Of a stretch of 64,000 bases of DNA, positions 27,700 to 38,609 are shown one piece after another. The notes under the pieces were generated by a model. That model saw only the letters and a program-made list of their open reading frames with translations, was not told where the DNA came from and made no database searches. Location of the stretch: the NCBI GenBank assembly GCA_036365515.1, contig CM070874.1, positions 22,580,709 to 22,644,708 on the forward strand, read 5' to 3'. Position numbers and translations under genes: made by a program. This DNA comes from Torymus aiolomorphi. Taxonomy: Eukaryota; Arthropoda; Insecta; Hymenoptera; Torymidae. Positions within the stretch are counted from its first letter, which is position 1, and each line of letters opens with the position of its first letter.

Positions 27700-28260
27700 A
27701 AAAAAAATAATAACAAATAATAACTGTTACAAAGTTTTATACATATTCCCAAATCTAGACTTTATTATTTTTTATTATTTGTTATTATTTTTTATTATTT
27801 TTTTTTTATTTTTTCACTCATCGCTAGAAAGAAAATATATGAGTCTTCAAAAAAAATAATAACAAATAATAAAAAATAATAAAAAATAATAAGTGTTATA
27901 CATTATTATTATATAGTATGATTCTATACTATTTTTTATTATTTTTTTTCTATTTTTTCAGTTATCGCCGTAAGAAGATATACGAATCTTCAAAAAAATA
28001 ATAAAAAATAATAAAAAATAATAAGTGTTATACATTATTATTATATAGTATGATTTTTTATTATTTTTTTCAATTTTTTCAGTTAATGCCATGAAGAAGG
28101 TATATGAATCTTCAAAAAAATAATAAAAAATAATAATTGTTACACATTATTATTATATAGTATGATTTTATATTATTTTTTTTTATTTTTTCAGTTATCA
28201 ACATAAAGAAAATATATGAACCTTCAAAAAAATAATAAGAAATAGTAATCTTTATTAATT
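27700..28260. repeat. Left subterminal repeats, ~110-137 bp unit
   Basis: Units beginning TTCAAAAAAATAATA recur near 27846, 27985, 28108 and 28216. Each contains ATTATTATATAGTATGATT, a poly-T stretch and TTTTTTCAGTTATC. They are candidate binding sites for element proteins by analogy with plant CACTA elements. Confidence 0.6.
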
Positions 28261-28631
28261 AATGCTATAAATTATCTTTTTATATCATTTTTTCTAGCAC
28301 TTATACTATTGATAAATGAATGATTAAATAAAAACACATTTTTTTTAAATAATTTATTATTATCAAAATACGTAATGCATTTATTGGCATTACAATTTCA
28401 GTCAAATCTATAAATATCAATAAGAAATTAAAAGTAAGAAATACTTTGAAAAAACTTAAAGAAGCTTATGCTTCCTACATTGCGAACTTTCTTACAATCT
28501 AACATATTATATTATCATTATTTATTTTAATTAAATGTATATAAAAATACTTTTGACAAAATTGAAACTTGGAGAAGTATGAAAATAAAGTTTCAACCTA
28601 ATTCAAAGGCTTATGTTTCGTACAATAAACT

Positions 28632-29183
28632 TGTATGTAACGCATTATAATAAATGTTTCAACTTTTAGAAAACATAAATTGCTGAAAAACGATTTAAAT
28701 CAATTAAAAAATTTCTATAAAAAAACAAACTTTCTTATAGTGTAACATATAAAGTTATCAACATTATATCTTCAATGAAATCTATAAATATAAAAAAATG
28801 AAAAGTATGAAATACTTTGGAAGAGCTTAAAGAAGCTTATGCTTCCTATAATGACTTCACTTATATGTAACGCACTGCAATAAATATTTTAAGTTATAGA
28901 AAATATAAATGGCTGAAAAATTAATTAATCAACTAAAATTTTTTTATAAGAAAACGAACTTTCGTACAATATAACATATTATATTATCATTATTGCAGCT
29001 CCATTGAAATTTATATAAAAATACTTTTGACAAAAGTAAAACTTGGGCAAGTATGAAAATGAAGTTGCAACCTAATTATATTATTATTTTTCATGTACAT
29101 AGAAAAAATACAAAATATTAAAAAATACAACTCTTTTCTTGTTAATATTTGCAAGCACTTATTATTACAAAAATATTAATTTT
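28632..29183 (+). repeat. Left inverted arm around the BEN gene
   Basis: About 552 bp, nearly identical in inverse to 31389-31938. The arm and the sequence before it (from about 28400) also contain direct repeats of a ~240-bp unit marked by GCTTATGCTTCCTA and GTAACGCA. Confidence 0.8.
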
Positions 29184-29330
29184 TATCGGATCGTAACTCC
29201 CAACCAATGAGAGAAGCGAGCCCTTATGTTCGTCGGCGCACAAACGTAGGCATACGCGTCCGCACGCCATCGAACGCTCTTATGTGCCGGGAGCCTAACC
29301 GATTGGAGACACAGCTTTACCTTATGACTT
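29184..29330 (+). promoter_or_regulatory. GC-richer presumptive promoter of the BEN gene
   Basis: A locally GC-rich block inside the arms and about 400 bp upstream of the BEN start codon. Its segment ATCGAACGCTCTTATGTGCC...GATTGGAGACAC is repeated in direct orientation at 31937-32010, just outside the right arm. The promoter role is inferred from position only. Confidence 0.35.
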
Positions 29331-29698
29331 GCTTCTAAATTGAGTCTACCGACAAAAACATAAAAAACATAAGTCCTTCTTTTGTTTTTACATTTCGTAG
29401 TACTTATAGCTTGTCGTTTTACATGAGTGGAACTATGTGATCGCGATTTATTTATGAGTGCTTTCAATAAAATCATAAGCGTCATCGTATAATGTCTAAA
29501 TAATAATATTTAATTAAAAAATAGAATAATTTATTTAATGAAGTAAGATACATGTTTTAGTATAATCATCGTCATGGTTTAAACCATTCTTTATTATACC
29601 ATACTAACTTAACCTATACATGATAACAGAAAATCTGGATATCTTAATTGTTGTAATTTTTTATATTTGAAAGTTATTGCATGTAATAAAAGATACAA

Positions 29699-31251
29699 AT
29701 GGCATCAGGTAATGATGATGAGGAGCAGAATGAGAGTCAGTATTATCTTTATGTCCACATAATGCCATCAAATTTAGGAAAAAGTAGAAACGAGATTATC
29801 CCATCGTCAGCCATAAAAAAGTTTAATTCCAATGCTTATAAAGAAGACATTAATGTTTATAAAAACAAAAAGTTCACTATTAGATTGCATCCAGAGCGTG
29901 GAAAGGAGAAGGGCTTTATTTTATATGCAGGAAGTAAGTTATATATTTATTATATTTGAATATATTTGATTTAACATATTTACATTTATTCAATTTGTAA
30001 TTAATTTACTACTTGTTTTGAAGACAGTTATTCTAAAGTTATGAAGGCTGCTGAACAAAAAAGATTTTCAATACCTAATTACAATTTTTCTGAAAGTGTA
30101 AATGACAGTAGCCGTACAGAAACTGCGGAAGTCGAGGAAGATGCTCTAGAAAATTTTGACAAAATGGTCAATGATAAAGAACAGGAAAATAGGAGAAATA
30201 TATTAAAAGCATCCAAAAAAGGCCAGAAAGTAATTTCCAAAGCTAAAACAAAAAATACTAATACAAATTATGATAAAATTATTAACCAATATTTGAATTC
30301 GTCTCAAGAAGAAGATACTTCTAGGTCCTTTGATGCATCTACACCTTTACGGCACAGTGATCGTGTAAGTATAAATTTATATTATTAATAATTAAGTATA
30401 ACTTAAGTTTTATAACATCTTTTTGCACCTACATATTTTGTAGAACTTTTGTTTCATTCATTTCAATAAATTTATTTATCTTATTATTATCATTTTGCAA
30501 ACATAATATCACCAAGTTATATATTCTGTTTATTATTGCAGCTGAGGCATGAAGATAATACACATAATAATGAAAACATTGTAATTAACGAATTACAAAA
30601 GAATTTGAGAGACGCCCGTGCAGAAGTATTAGGATTGAAAAAAACACATGATCAAAATTGTGACAACAATAGAGTATGCAATATAGGTATGTATAACACA
30701 TATATATATGTACGCACATACATTTATATATATATGTAACACTCAGTAAAATTAATATTTTTTTACTTTTAGCGTTCTGTAATAATACTGACCCTTTCAA
30801 GGTTCATGATAAGATATATGGTTATAACAAGGAACAGCAAGAAGAAGAATTGACATATGACAATGATGGAAATGTACACCTTGGGTCTGATGTATATTGT
30901 AATCCAATAGCTTTCAACGACAGTTTTAAAACAAAAAATCCTTCCAAATGCTTAGCTTTACTGAGTGAAGGTGTGTATGGACTAAGTGAATTGTCTAAAA
31001 GATGTGTGCGTAAACAGAAGAATACAAAACACCTACAGTTGCTGTCTCCTATAAAACGTATGGTCATTGAAAAAAAAGTTTACGCTTTCATGAGGATCAA
31101 GGACAAAACCATTTCTCAAGTGGACGATTTTTTAGATAATTTAAATACTGAACATCGAAAAGTAATTAATAATGCAATAGTTCGTGTAGAGTTCATTGAA
31201 AAACAAAAACGAATAGAAGCAGAGATTAATCAAGAACTACCAGAAACATAA
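29699..31251 (+). CDS. BEN-domain protein, four exons, intact
   Basis: Exons 29699-29933, 30024-30364, 30542-30686 and 30773-31251 join without frame errors into 399 codons; all introns are GT...AG. Residues 1-78 form a compact N-terminal module (YYLYVHIMPSNL, then IPSSAIKKFN and a GFILYAG strand) like the one preceding BEN or DUF4806 domains in insect proteins. Residues ~100-200 are charged and low-complexity, with a lysine-rich patch. Exon 3 looks coiled-coil (ELQKNLRDARAEVLGLKK). Residues ~270-375 match a BEN domain: VHLGSDVYCNP, LSEGVYGLSELSKRCV and a helix leading to a basic end. BEN domains bind DNA and recruit chromatin factors. The gene lies between 550-bp inverted arms inside a CACTA-like element, upstream of its transposase, so it is probably an element-borne DNA-binding factor rather than a host gene. 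The start ATG is the first in the open frame. Confidence 0.8.
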
Positions 31252-31388
31252 AGTATGACGTATATAAAAAACACTTTTAAAAAAAGAAAAACTTGGTCAA
31301 GTATGAAAATATAGCTAATTAGAATAATTTTTTGATATTTTTTTAATTGAACAGTATAAGAAGTAGTGAAATCAAATACAAACGGTTC

Positions 31389-31938
31389 AAATTAATATTT
31401 TTGTAATAATAAGTGCTTGCAAATATTAACAAGAAAAGAGTTGTATTTTTTAATATTTTGTATTTTTTCTATGTACATGAAAAATAATAATATAATTAGG
31501 TTGCAACTTCATTTTCATACTTGCCCAAGTTTTACTTTTGTCAAAAGTATTTTTATATAAATTTCAATGGAGCTGCAATAATGATAATATAATATGTTAT
31601 ATTGTACGAAAGTTCGTTTTCTTATAAAAAATTTTAGTTGATTAATTAATTTTTCAGCCATTTATGTTTTCTATAACTTAAAATATTTATTGCAGTGCGT
31701 TACATATAAGTGAAGTCATTATAGGAAGCATAAGCTTCTTTAAGCTCTTCCAAAGTATTTCATACTTTTCATTTTTTTATATTTATAGATTTCATTGAAG
31801 ATATAATGTTGATAACTTTATATGTTACACTATAAGAAAGTTTGTTTTTTTATAGAAATTTTTTAATTGATTTAATTCGTTTTTCAGCAATTTATGTTTT
31901 CTAAAAGTTGAAACATTTATTATAATGCGTTACATACA
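31389..31938 (-). repeat. Right inverted arm around the BEN gene
   Basis: The inverse copy of 28632-29183. It starts 137 bp after the BEN stop codon and is followed immediately by the repeated promoter-like segment. Confidence 0.8.
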
Positions 31939-32010
31939 TCGAACGCTCTTATGTGCCGGGAGCCTTATAACAATAAGACGTGCACGCTTGTTATAACCAA
32001 TTGGAGACAC
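31937..32010 (+). promoter_or_regulatory. Second copy of the promoter-like segment, with a 32-bp palindromic insert
   Basis: Direct repeat of 29268-29311. It differs by an insert at 31965-31996 whose ends TTATAACAA and TTGTTATAA are inverted repeats. It points towards the transposase gene, whose first exon would be about 1.2 kb downstream without the R1 insertion. The regulatory role is inference. Confidence 0.35.
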
Positions 32011-32155
32011 TAAGGGGTTTTTACATAAATAACATTGTTTTATTAGGTATCGTTATTATGACACGCTTATATTACTTAAAATATTTTAAGTACTAATTTA
32101 TTTATAGTGATAATAATTTTCTGTCGTCTATCAACAACAGTTTACAGTTATACTA

Positions 32156-32452
32156 TTCGCGATCGCACATTTTAATACGCCATCTGTAAAATACCGTGCG
32201 GTGGCTTTAAGAACTGAGCGAGAGGGAATAGTAATAGTAGTAATAGTAATAGTCATTTATTGCAAATATCTGGTCAATTTACAAACGGTATGTATACTCG
32301 TGTATAAAATACATAAAAAACAGCCAAATATAAAAGACAATAATATAAATATAAATACAATAATCTTTCTTTTTTTTAAATACAATCTAAATAAGTTCTT
32401 ATGGGCCGAACGCACGGTATTTACAGATGGCGCACTAACGTGCGATCGCGAA
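32156..32452. mobile_element. 297-bp hairpin MITE, 5-bp target duplication
   Basis: Ends TTCGCGATCGCAC and the inverse GTGCGATCGCGAA are flanked by TACTA on both sides (32151-32155, 32453-32457). The arms extend about 50 bp (GCCATCTGTAAATACCGTGCG). The interior has GTAATAGTAATAG repeats. Non-coding. Confidence 0.75.
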
Positions 32453-32893
32453 TACTACTATATATAGTTTATCGTTTCAGATGGTGGAACCATGATTTAT
32501 AAAATCGGGACAATGAATAACGGACTAAACGGACCGATCAACTGAACCACAACATCCACAACATAAAAATCAGTTAGATATCGAATTTAGGTTAATCACA
32601 GTAAATGCAAAAAAAAATAATAAATTCATTTGAATTATAATAGTATGAGCAAACGTAGTATGTAATTATGATTGATAAATTCTTGGATGAAAGTAAGGTT
32701 TATTTTCCATACGTATAATTTAGCACGTATAATAATAATTATACTCATCACGTGCAAGAAAATTGGCGCCATTATAATTAACAACATCATAAAAGTTTAA
32801 ACAAACATTAAAATTAGTGTGAAAATATTGTAAAATTAAATTAGAATTGAAGTGTTTTATGCGTATTAAAGATTACTTAGTAAGTATAATAAA
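32453..32893. other. Internal non-coding DNA of the CACTA-like element
   Basis: AT-rich. It ends with the left copy of the R1-element target duplication (GTAAGTATAATAAA at 32880-32893). Confidence 0.55.
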
Positions 32894-33553
32894 GGCTGTC
32901 ATAGTCTGTAAAGGGGTAACCCGATACAGGTAAATCCTCAACCTCCACGTCCACGTACGTGACAGCTGGAAACGTCTTCTGTCGCGTCAATGCTTCCAAC
33001 AGCAACGCTACAACAGAAACGGCTGACGGAGGCTCTGGGTCACGGGTTACACCCTTCCCGTGTGGGGCGCGGAGCCTAAAAAAGGGAACCTCCGAGCTTC
33101 ATTAAGCGAGAAGGGAAAAAGAGTCAAGAATAGTGGTACCTGACTCTGCTACAGCCACTCATCACAAAGAAAGAAACACACAACACCTCTAACACGCAGT
33201 ACACTGACAGACGAACACGCACGACACTTGCACAGCAGAACCTTTGGACGACGGACTACGAGCTTCGCTGTGCTGGCTTGCGGTCCCGCAACCCCGGCCC
33301 GCAGAGGGTACACCGGATAAAACCAGTCCGGCCGCCATCGGATAGTGGCCGGAGCGCTCCTGGGCCGCCGGTAGTGAGGGGCCCGAACCCTGCATTAACC
33401 AGCAGGGAGGCTGCCCTGCATAACGGTGTATAATCCCTCTCCCGTATCAGTGCCGGGTGGTTCCCGGGTGGGACGCTGCTGCGGGGTGGGGGGCTCCGAC
33501 GAGGCCACTGCGGCCTACCGGGGTGGCGGAACTTCCCGGGAGTACGCCGGCGG

Positions 33554-35014
33554 ATGCCCCTGATCCTAGGCCGAAGGTACTCTGACCAACACAACACAAC
33601 CCACACGAAGTTAGTTTTCAGGAGAGTAAAAAACAAAATGCAAGACAAAAGTACAGAAAACGCAGTTAGAGCGCAAACTGCATCGGGTGTCCCGCCCAAC
33701 ACCGAGTACCTGACACCAGGCAACACTCAGGAGATCAGACATAGAACAGCCAGCACGTCAAGCTTTTATAGCGCCATCAGCGACGCTAGCACCTCTGGCA
33801 CGTCGCCTGACGACGTCACAGGGCCCTCCAACTTGGAGCACGAGGTAGACAAAACCGTAAGCAGCATGCTGGCTGAGATTAAAATAATGGAGAGAGCAAC
33901 GGAGAAGCAGAAGAACATCTCCAAAGATGTTAAAGAGGGGCTGAAGACGCTCAGGGCTCTGCTGGCGGTACTCTAAACCGCACGCGAAGAAGCCAAGAGG
34001 AAGGCCCGTACAATCAGGCTTCCCAAACGGCATAGAGGTGCAGGGGACAGTCCAGAATCACAGCCTGAGACCCAAAAAACCAAGAAGGAGAAGACTGCCA
34101 GCAACATCCAACGCCCCCAAATCCAGGTATCAGACGACAGAGGGGACCTGGTTGAAACCCAAGTAGGCACAGGTGAAAATCCCCAAGAAGGCTGGAAAAC
34201 TATGGAGAACAAAAAGAAGAAAAAGAAGAAAAAAGCAATGGGGGGCCCCAGACCGCCACTACGTCCAAACTGCAAGGCCTCTAAACAACGGGGCGGCGTA
34301 GTGCTAATCGTGCCCAAAGACGGCAAGACCTTCGTGGACGTGGTGCAGACGCTACGTACGGTTGACACCTCTGATAACAACCTCCAAATCAGAGGAGTCA
34401 CAAAGACGAAGGGCGGCGCCGCACTAGTACGCACCAAAGGAGATGGAAGCACTCACGGAAACCTGAGTGGATCTCTCCTGGAGATGCTAGGCGAACAGGG
34501 GACAATCAAGGACATGACCCGAAAAGTGACCCTGGAGATACTGGACCTGGATTGCCTTACAGATACTGACGAAGTACGAATCGCACTAGACGGAGTACTG
34601 AACTCGGGCGCGGATAGACGGGTCTCGGTCCTCGGGCCAAACAGCCGAGGACAGAAGATGGCTAGCTGCGAGCTCGGAGACCGAGACGCGACACGGCTAC
34701 TCGAGATGGGACGTATAAAGATAGGGTTTGTCAGCTGCCGAGTGAGGACCCGACTGATGGTGCCGAGATGCTACAAGTGTCTCGGCTACGGCCATTACCG
34801 TACAAACTGTAAAGGACCGGACAGACGCGACTGCTGTTGGAAGTGTGGAAAAAATGGACACAGGGCTGGGGCCTGCACGGGTGCTCCCCTCTGTTTCTTG
34901 TGCCCATCACAGGACGGCGGAGGGGCAGCGCACGTTCCGGGCACGGCGCTCTGCACCGCATTCAAAACAGCGCTGACGGAGGCAAGAGCGAGACAGAGGA
35001 CCGTTCGCACTTAA
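33554..35014 (+). pseudogene. R1-clade ORF1 (gag-like), one internal stop
   Basis: A single frame of about 486 codons broken only by TAA at 33974-33976. The first part is Ser/Thr-rich with a short coiled-coil (EIKIMERATEKQKNISKDVK). The part after the stop continues with basic, Lys-rich sequence and a conserved central domain (GGVVLIVPKDGKTFVDVVQT). It ends in three zinc knuckles starting at about 34771: CYKCLGYGHYRTNC, CWKCGKNGHRAGAC and CFLCPSQDGGGAAHVPGTALC. Such proteins bind the element RNA into ribonucleoprotein particles and guide it in the nucleus. An alternative start is the Met at 33638. The element probably inserted with the ORF intact and acquired the stop later. Confidence 0.8.
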
Positions 35015-35027
35015 CAAGACGACGACA

Positions 35028-38012
35028 GTGCTCCAAGGCAACTTGAACGGCAGTAGCCTGGCTCATGCCTTACTGCCCCAGCTTGCCGAGGAGATGAACA
35101 CGGACGTTATAATGATAAGCGAGCCGTACAGAGACAGAGACAGCCCGACTTGGTTCGTTAATACCTCCCGTTCTGCGGCGCTGTGGTTCCGGGGGCGGGC
35201 CAGGTCGCGTATCACAAGCCAAGGGAGGGGCGAGGACTACGTCTGGGCGCGGGTGTCTGATGTGACGTATGTCAGCGTGTATCTTACTCCGAACTGTAGC
35301 GCCGCGGAGTTCGAACGAAAGGTGGCGGCCCTCGAGGACGCGCTTAGGGGCATCCCCGGCCCCGTCATCTTCGCGGGGACGTTAACGCCAGAGCCATTGA
35401 GTGGGGCATGACGACGACGAACAAACGTGGACGGCTGCTGTTGGAATTGGCCGCGAGGCTAGACCTAACAGTAGCAAACGTGGGACAGGCGACGACATAC
35501 AGGAGACCCGGCTATGGCGCATCCATCCCAGACGTGACCTTTGTGACGACTGGACTTCTCCGAAATGTCGAGGGGTGGCGGGTGTTCGAGGGCTACACGG
35601 CCAGCGACCACCAGTACATCATCTTCGGAGTCACCGACAAAGCACAGAACAGAACAGGGACCGCCCAAACTCCCGCGGGATGGAACATGAAAAAACTAGA
35701 CGTTGACAAACTGACGGCACAGCTGGACAGTGAACCGGACCCGACAACGGCGATCCCTCGCGGCATCGGTGGTAGGGAAAAGGCTGAAAAGCTAACAGAG
35801 GAAACGTCGGGGCTCTTGAGACGGCTCTGTGACGCCTCTATGCCAAGAAAACGGACGAGACGTGACAAAGAACCGGTGTACTGGTGGACCGAAGATATCG
35901 CGCGCCTCCGACGCGAATGCCTACGGCTCCGACGGAGGGCCCAGCGCGCCCGCAACAAAGCGGACGCGATGGCCCACTCGGAGGAGTACCGGATAGCGCG
36001 CAAAGAACTGAGGCGCGCTATCAATGACAGTAAAAAGGAAAGTTGGTCCAAACTGATTAACGAGGTGGACTCAGACCCTTGGGGAGCGGGTTACAAGATC
36101 GTCACCCGCAACCTGAGAGGCAACAATCCACCGGTAGTCAGGGACGAAGAAACGATGGACAGAATCATTGACGGACTCTTCCCTACACACTTTGAACAAG
36201 GGTGGGGGCGACGATACTAGCGGCGACGAGGTGCATGAGTTCACCCGGGGTGAGCTCAGCTTGGCTGTTGCGCAGCTCCCGGCGGGGAAGGCACCAGGTC
36301 CGGACGGTATTCCAGCGGAAATCCTCGGGATTGTTGCAAAACGATGCCCGGGGATACTCCTGAACCTATATAATACATGCCTGGCGGAGGGCGTGTTCAG
36401 CAAAGATTGGAAGACGGCGCGACTGATCCTCATTGACAAAGGAAAGGGTGGGGACCCGGACTCGCCGTCATCCTACAGACCGCTGAGCTTGCTGAATACA
36501 CTTGGCAAGCTCTTCGAAATGCTCCTGAGACCGCGAATCCAACAGGCGGTTCGGGACGCTGGCGGCCTGAACGACAGACAGTACGGGTTCAGACAAGGAC
36601 GGTCGACGATAGGAGCGATCCAAAAAGTGATCGACTCCTTTGACAGAGCACAGACTAGACCCCACAAGAACAGGCCAATAGTGCTCATGGCAACACTCGA
36701 CGTACGAAACGCTTTCAATTCGGTGAGGTGGACGGACATCGTGCGGGCATTCTCCGACGCTTTCCCGCTGCCCCCATACCTTCTCCGAATCCTCAAGGAC
36801 TATCTACGAGACCGTTACATTACGTACGGGACGCAGACTGGGGTTAAGAAAAGAAAAATGACGGCGGGAGTAGCGCAGGGCTCGATCCTTGGCCCCGATA
36901 TTTGGAACGTAGGTTACGATGAGGTGTTGGATCTTCCGATGCCGCCAGGGGTCTATCTGGTCGGCTACGCAGACGATCTGGTCATCGTCATCACGACCAA
37001 GGATACACAACTGGCTCAGATGAGGCTGACCCAAGCCATGAGACGGGTGGACGAATGGATGCAAAGCCGGGGACTACAGCTGGCCATGCAAAAGACGGAG
37101 TTACTATACCTAACTAGGAAACGGATAGACACGACGATACCCATGACGGTGGGGACGTCCGTTGTGCATCCTGGACGGTCCGCCAAATACCTGGGGGTGA
37201 CCCTGGATACGAGGATGACCTTCTGGCCGCACATACGTGGCGTCGCTGAGAGAGCGGCATTAAAGACCGCCGCCCTCGCCCGCCTCATGGCAAATATGAA
37301 GGGACCGAGACCGAGCGTACGACGACTGCTTATGACAGTGACCAACTCGATGCTCCTTTATGGGGCCGAGATATGGGCGGACGCGACGCGAATAGAGAAG
37401 TACCGCAAAAAGATCGCGGCGGTACAAAGACTGGGAGCGCTGCGAATCGCGTGCGCGTACCGCACCGTCGCAGAGGTGGCGGTACTAGTGATCGCAGGGG
37501 TTGTCCCAGTAGACCTTCTCGCTCTCGAGCGGAAGAGGATCTACGAGTACAGCGAAGAAAGGGGAAGAGCGAGGGCCTCCATAGACGCACGGACGACGAC
37601 GCTGACATCCTGGCAAACGCGATGGACAGACAGCGACAAAGCCAAGTGGACGAGACGCCTCATAACGGACGTGCGACTCTGGCATAAGAGAGGAGCTGGG
37701 GAGGTGAATTTTTACCTGACCCAGTTCCTATCCGGACACGGATACTTCCGCCAGTATCTGCATCGGATGGGGAAGGTAACGACCCCGTCCTGCAGGTACT
37801 GCGGACATAATAGAGACGACGCGGAGCACACATTTTTCGTGTGCCCCCGCTGGATAGTCGCGAGACACAGACTACAGACGAAGACAGGTGACATCACACC
37901 GGAGAACGTCGTGACACTGATGCTGTCAAGCAAACAAAACTGGGACGACATAGCACGCTACGTGACTCACGTACTACAAGGCAAAAAGACTGACGGTTGC
38001 CTTGAAAACTGA
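35028..38012 (+). pseudogene. R1-clade ORF2 (endonuclease + reverse transcriptase), two frameshifts
   Basis: About 990 codons in three pieces: 35028 to ~35376, ~35378 to ~36205, and ~36206 to 38012. The first shift is in the G4 run at 35374-35377, the second in the G-rich stretch 36200-36208. The N-terminal part is an APE-type endonuclease: LQGNLNGSSLAHALLP, DVIMISEPYRD, then DVTFVTTGL and YTASDHQYI after the shift. The RT has AGKAPGPDGIPAEIL, SYRPLSLLNTLGKLFE, TLDVRNAFNSV, AGVAQGSILGPDIWN and the catalytic YADD at about 36965. The C-terminus has the CRYCG...HTFFVC zinc motif near 37790-37840. The enzyme nicks target DNA and copies element RNA at the nick. Both breaks lie in homopolymer-like G tracts, so sequencing error is possible. 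Confidence 0.85.
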
Positions 38013-38302
38013 TACAGAAGACGAAAAACAGACAGACGAGACAAGATATATAAGATTGCCGTAGGGCATAGAAACGCCGACCGGTCCGAAGTAATGTGTA
38101 TAACAGTTCCGGACCGGATTCCGGTGAACGCCGCGGGAAAGGTTTTGGGTGTTTAGGGGGTAGAAATCCCTCACACCGCGGAGCCCGGCGCTTCGTGATG
38201 GTCTTAGTGGGCCCCCCTCCATGCTGTAAGCAAGGACGGGGGCCTCGGAAGATTCACCTAGTACCTCGGAAAAACAAAAAAAAAAAAAGTAAGTATAATA
38301 AA

Positions 38303-38609
38303 AAATTACTACTTTTATGAAAAATCTGATTTTACCTTATATAAAATTTCTGTTCAGTAAAATTAAAAGTTTAAACAATAATGTACCAATTATTACTTAA
38401 ACTTACTTTATTCTTTTATATTCTGTTACTATATGTTAATTAATTATATGAAACAGTTGAATTATGAGAGTGTTTATATTTCTTAATACCTTTTGTAGCA
38501 TCATAGCTAATTTAGCCAATATAACTTTTAATCTCAAAAATGATTAAGAAATATTTTTTATTTATTTACAACCCATTATGTTGCAGCTGGATTATTTTAA
38601 CATAACATT
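38303..38609. other. Element-internal DNA upstream of the transposase
   Basis: AT-rich, with no gene. It probably holds the 3' part of the transposase promoter or 5' UTR, separated from upstream parts by the R1 insertion. Confidence 0.4.

Larger units (their letters stand above)
32894..38288 (+). mobile_element. R1-clade non-LTR retrotransposon, 5.4 kb, full-length but mutated
   Basis: Flanked by the 14-bp duplication GTAAGTATAATAAA (32880-32893 and 38289-38302). It ends in an A-rich tail (38270-38288). Layout: 5' UTR 32894-33553, ORF1 33554-35014, ORF2 35028-38012, 3' UTR to about 38270. It is far GC-richer than its surroundings. The zinc-knuckle ORF1 and the endonuclease, RT and C-terminal CCHC ORF2 are those of the R1 clade (R1, TRAS, Waldo and relatives). 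The site is inside another transposon rather than rDNA. Confidence 0.9.

Noticed and set aside
33189..33726. Minus-strand frames in the R1 5' UTR and throughout 33-38 kb
   Set aside because: Antisense or out-of-frame shadows of GC-rich R1 ORFs.
32894..38288. rDNA R1 insertion implying a ribosomal locus
   Set aside because: The flanks are AT-rich internal DNA of another transposon, not 28S rRNA, and the target duplication is different.
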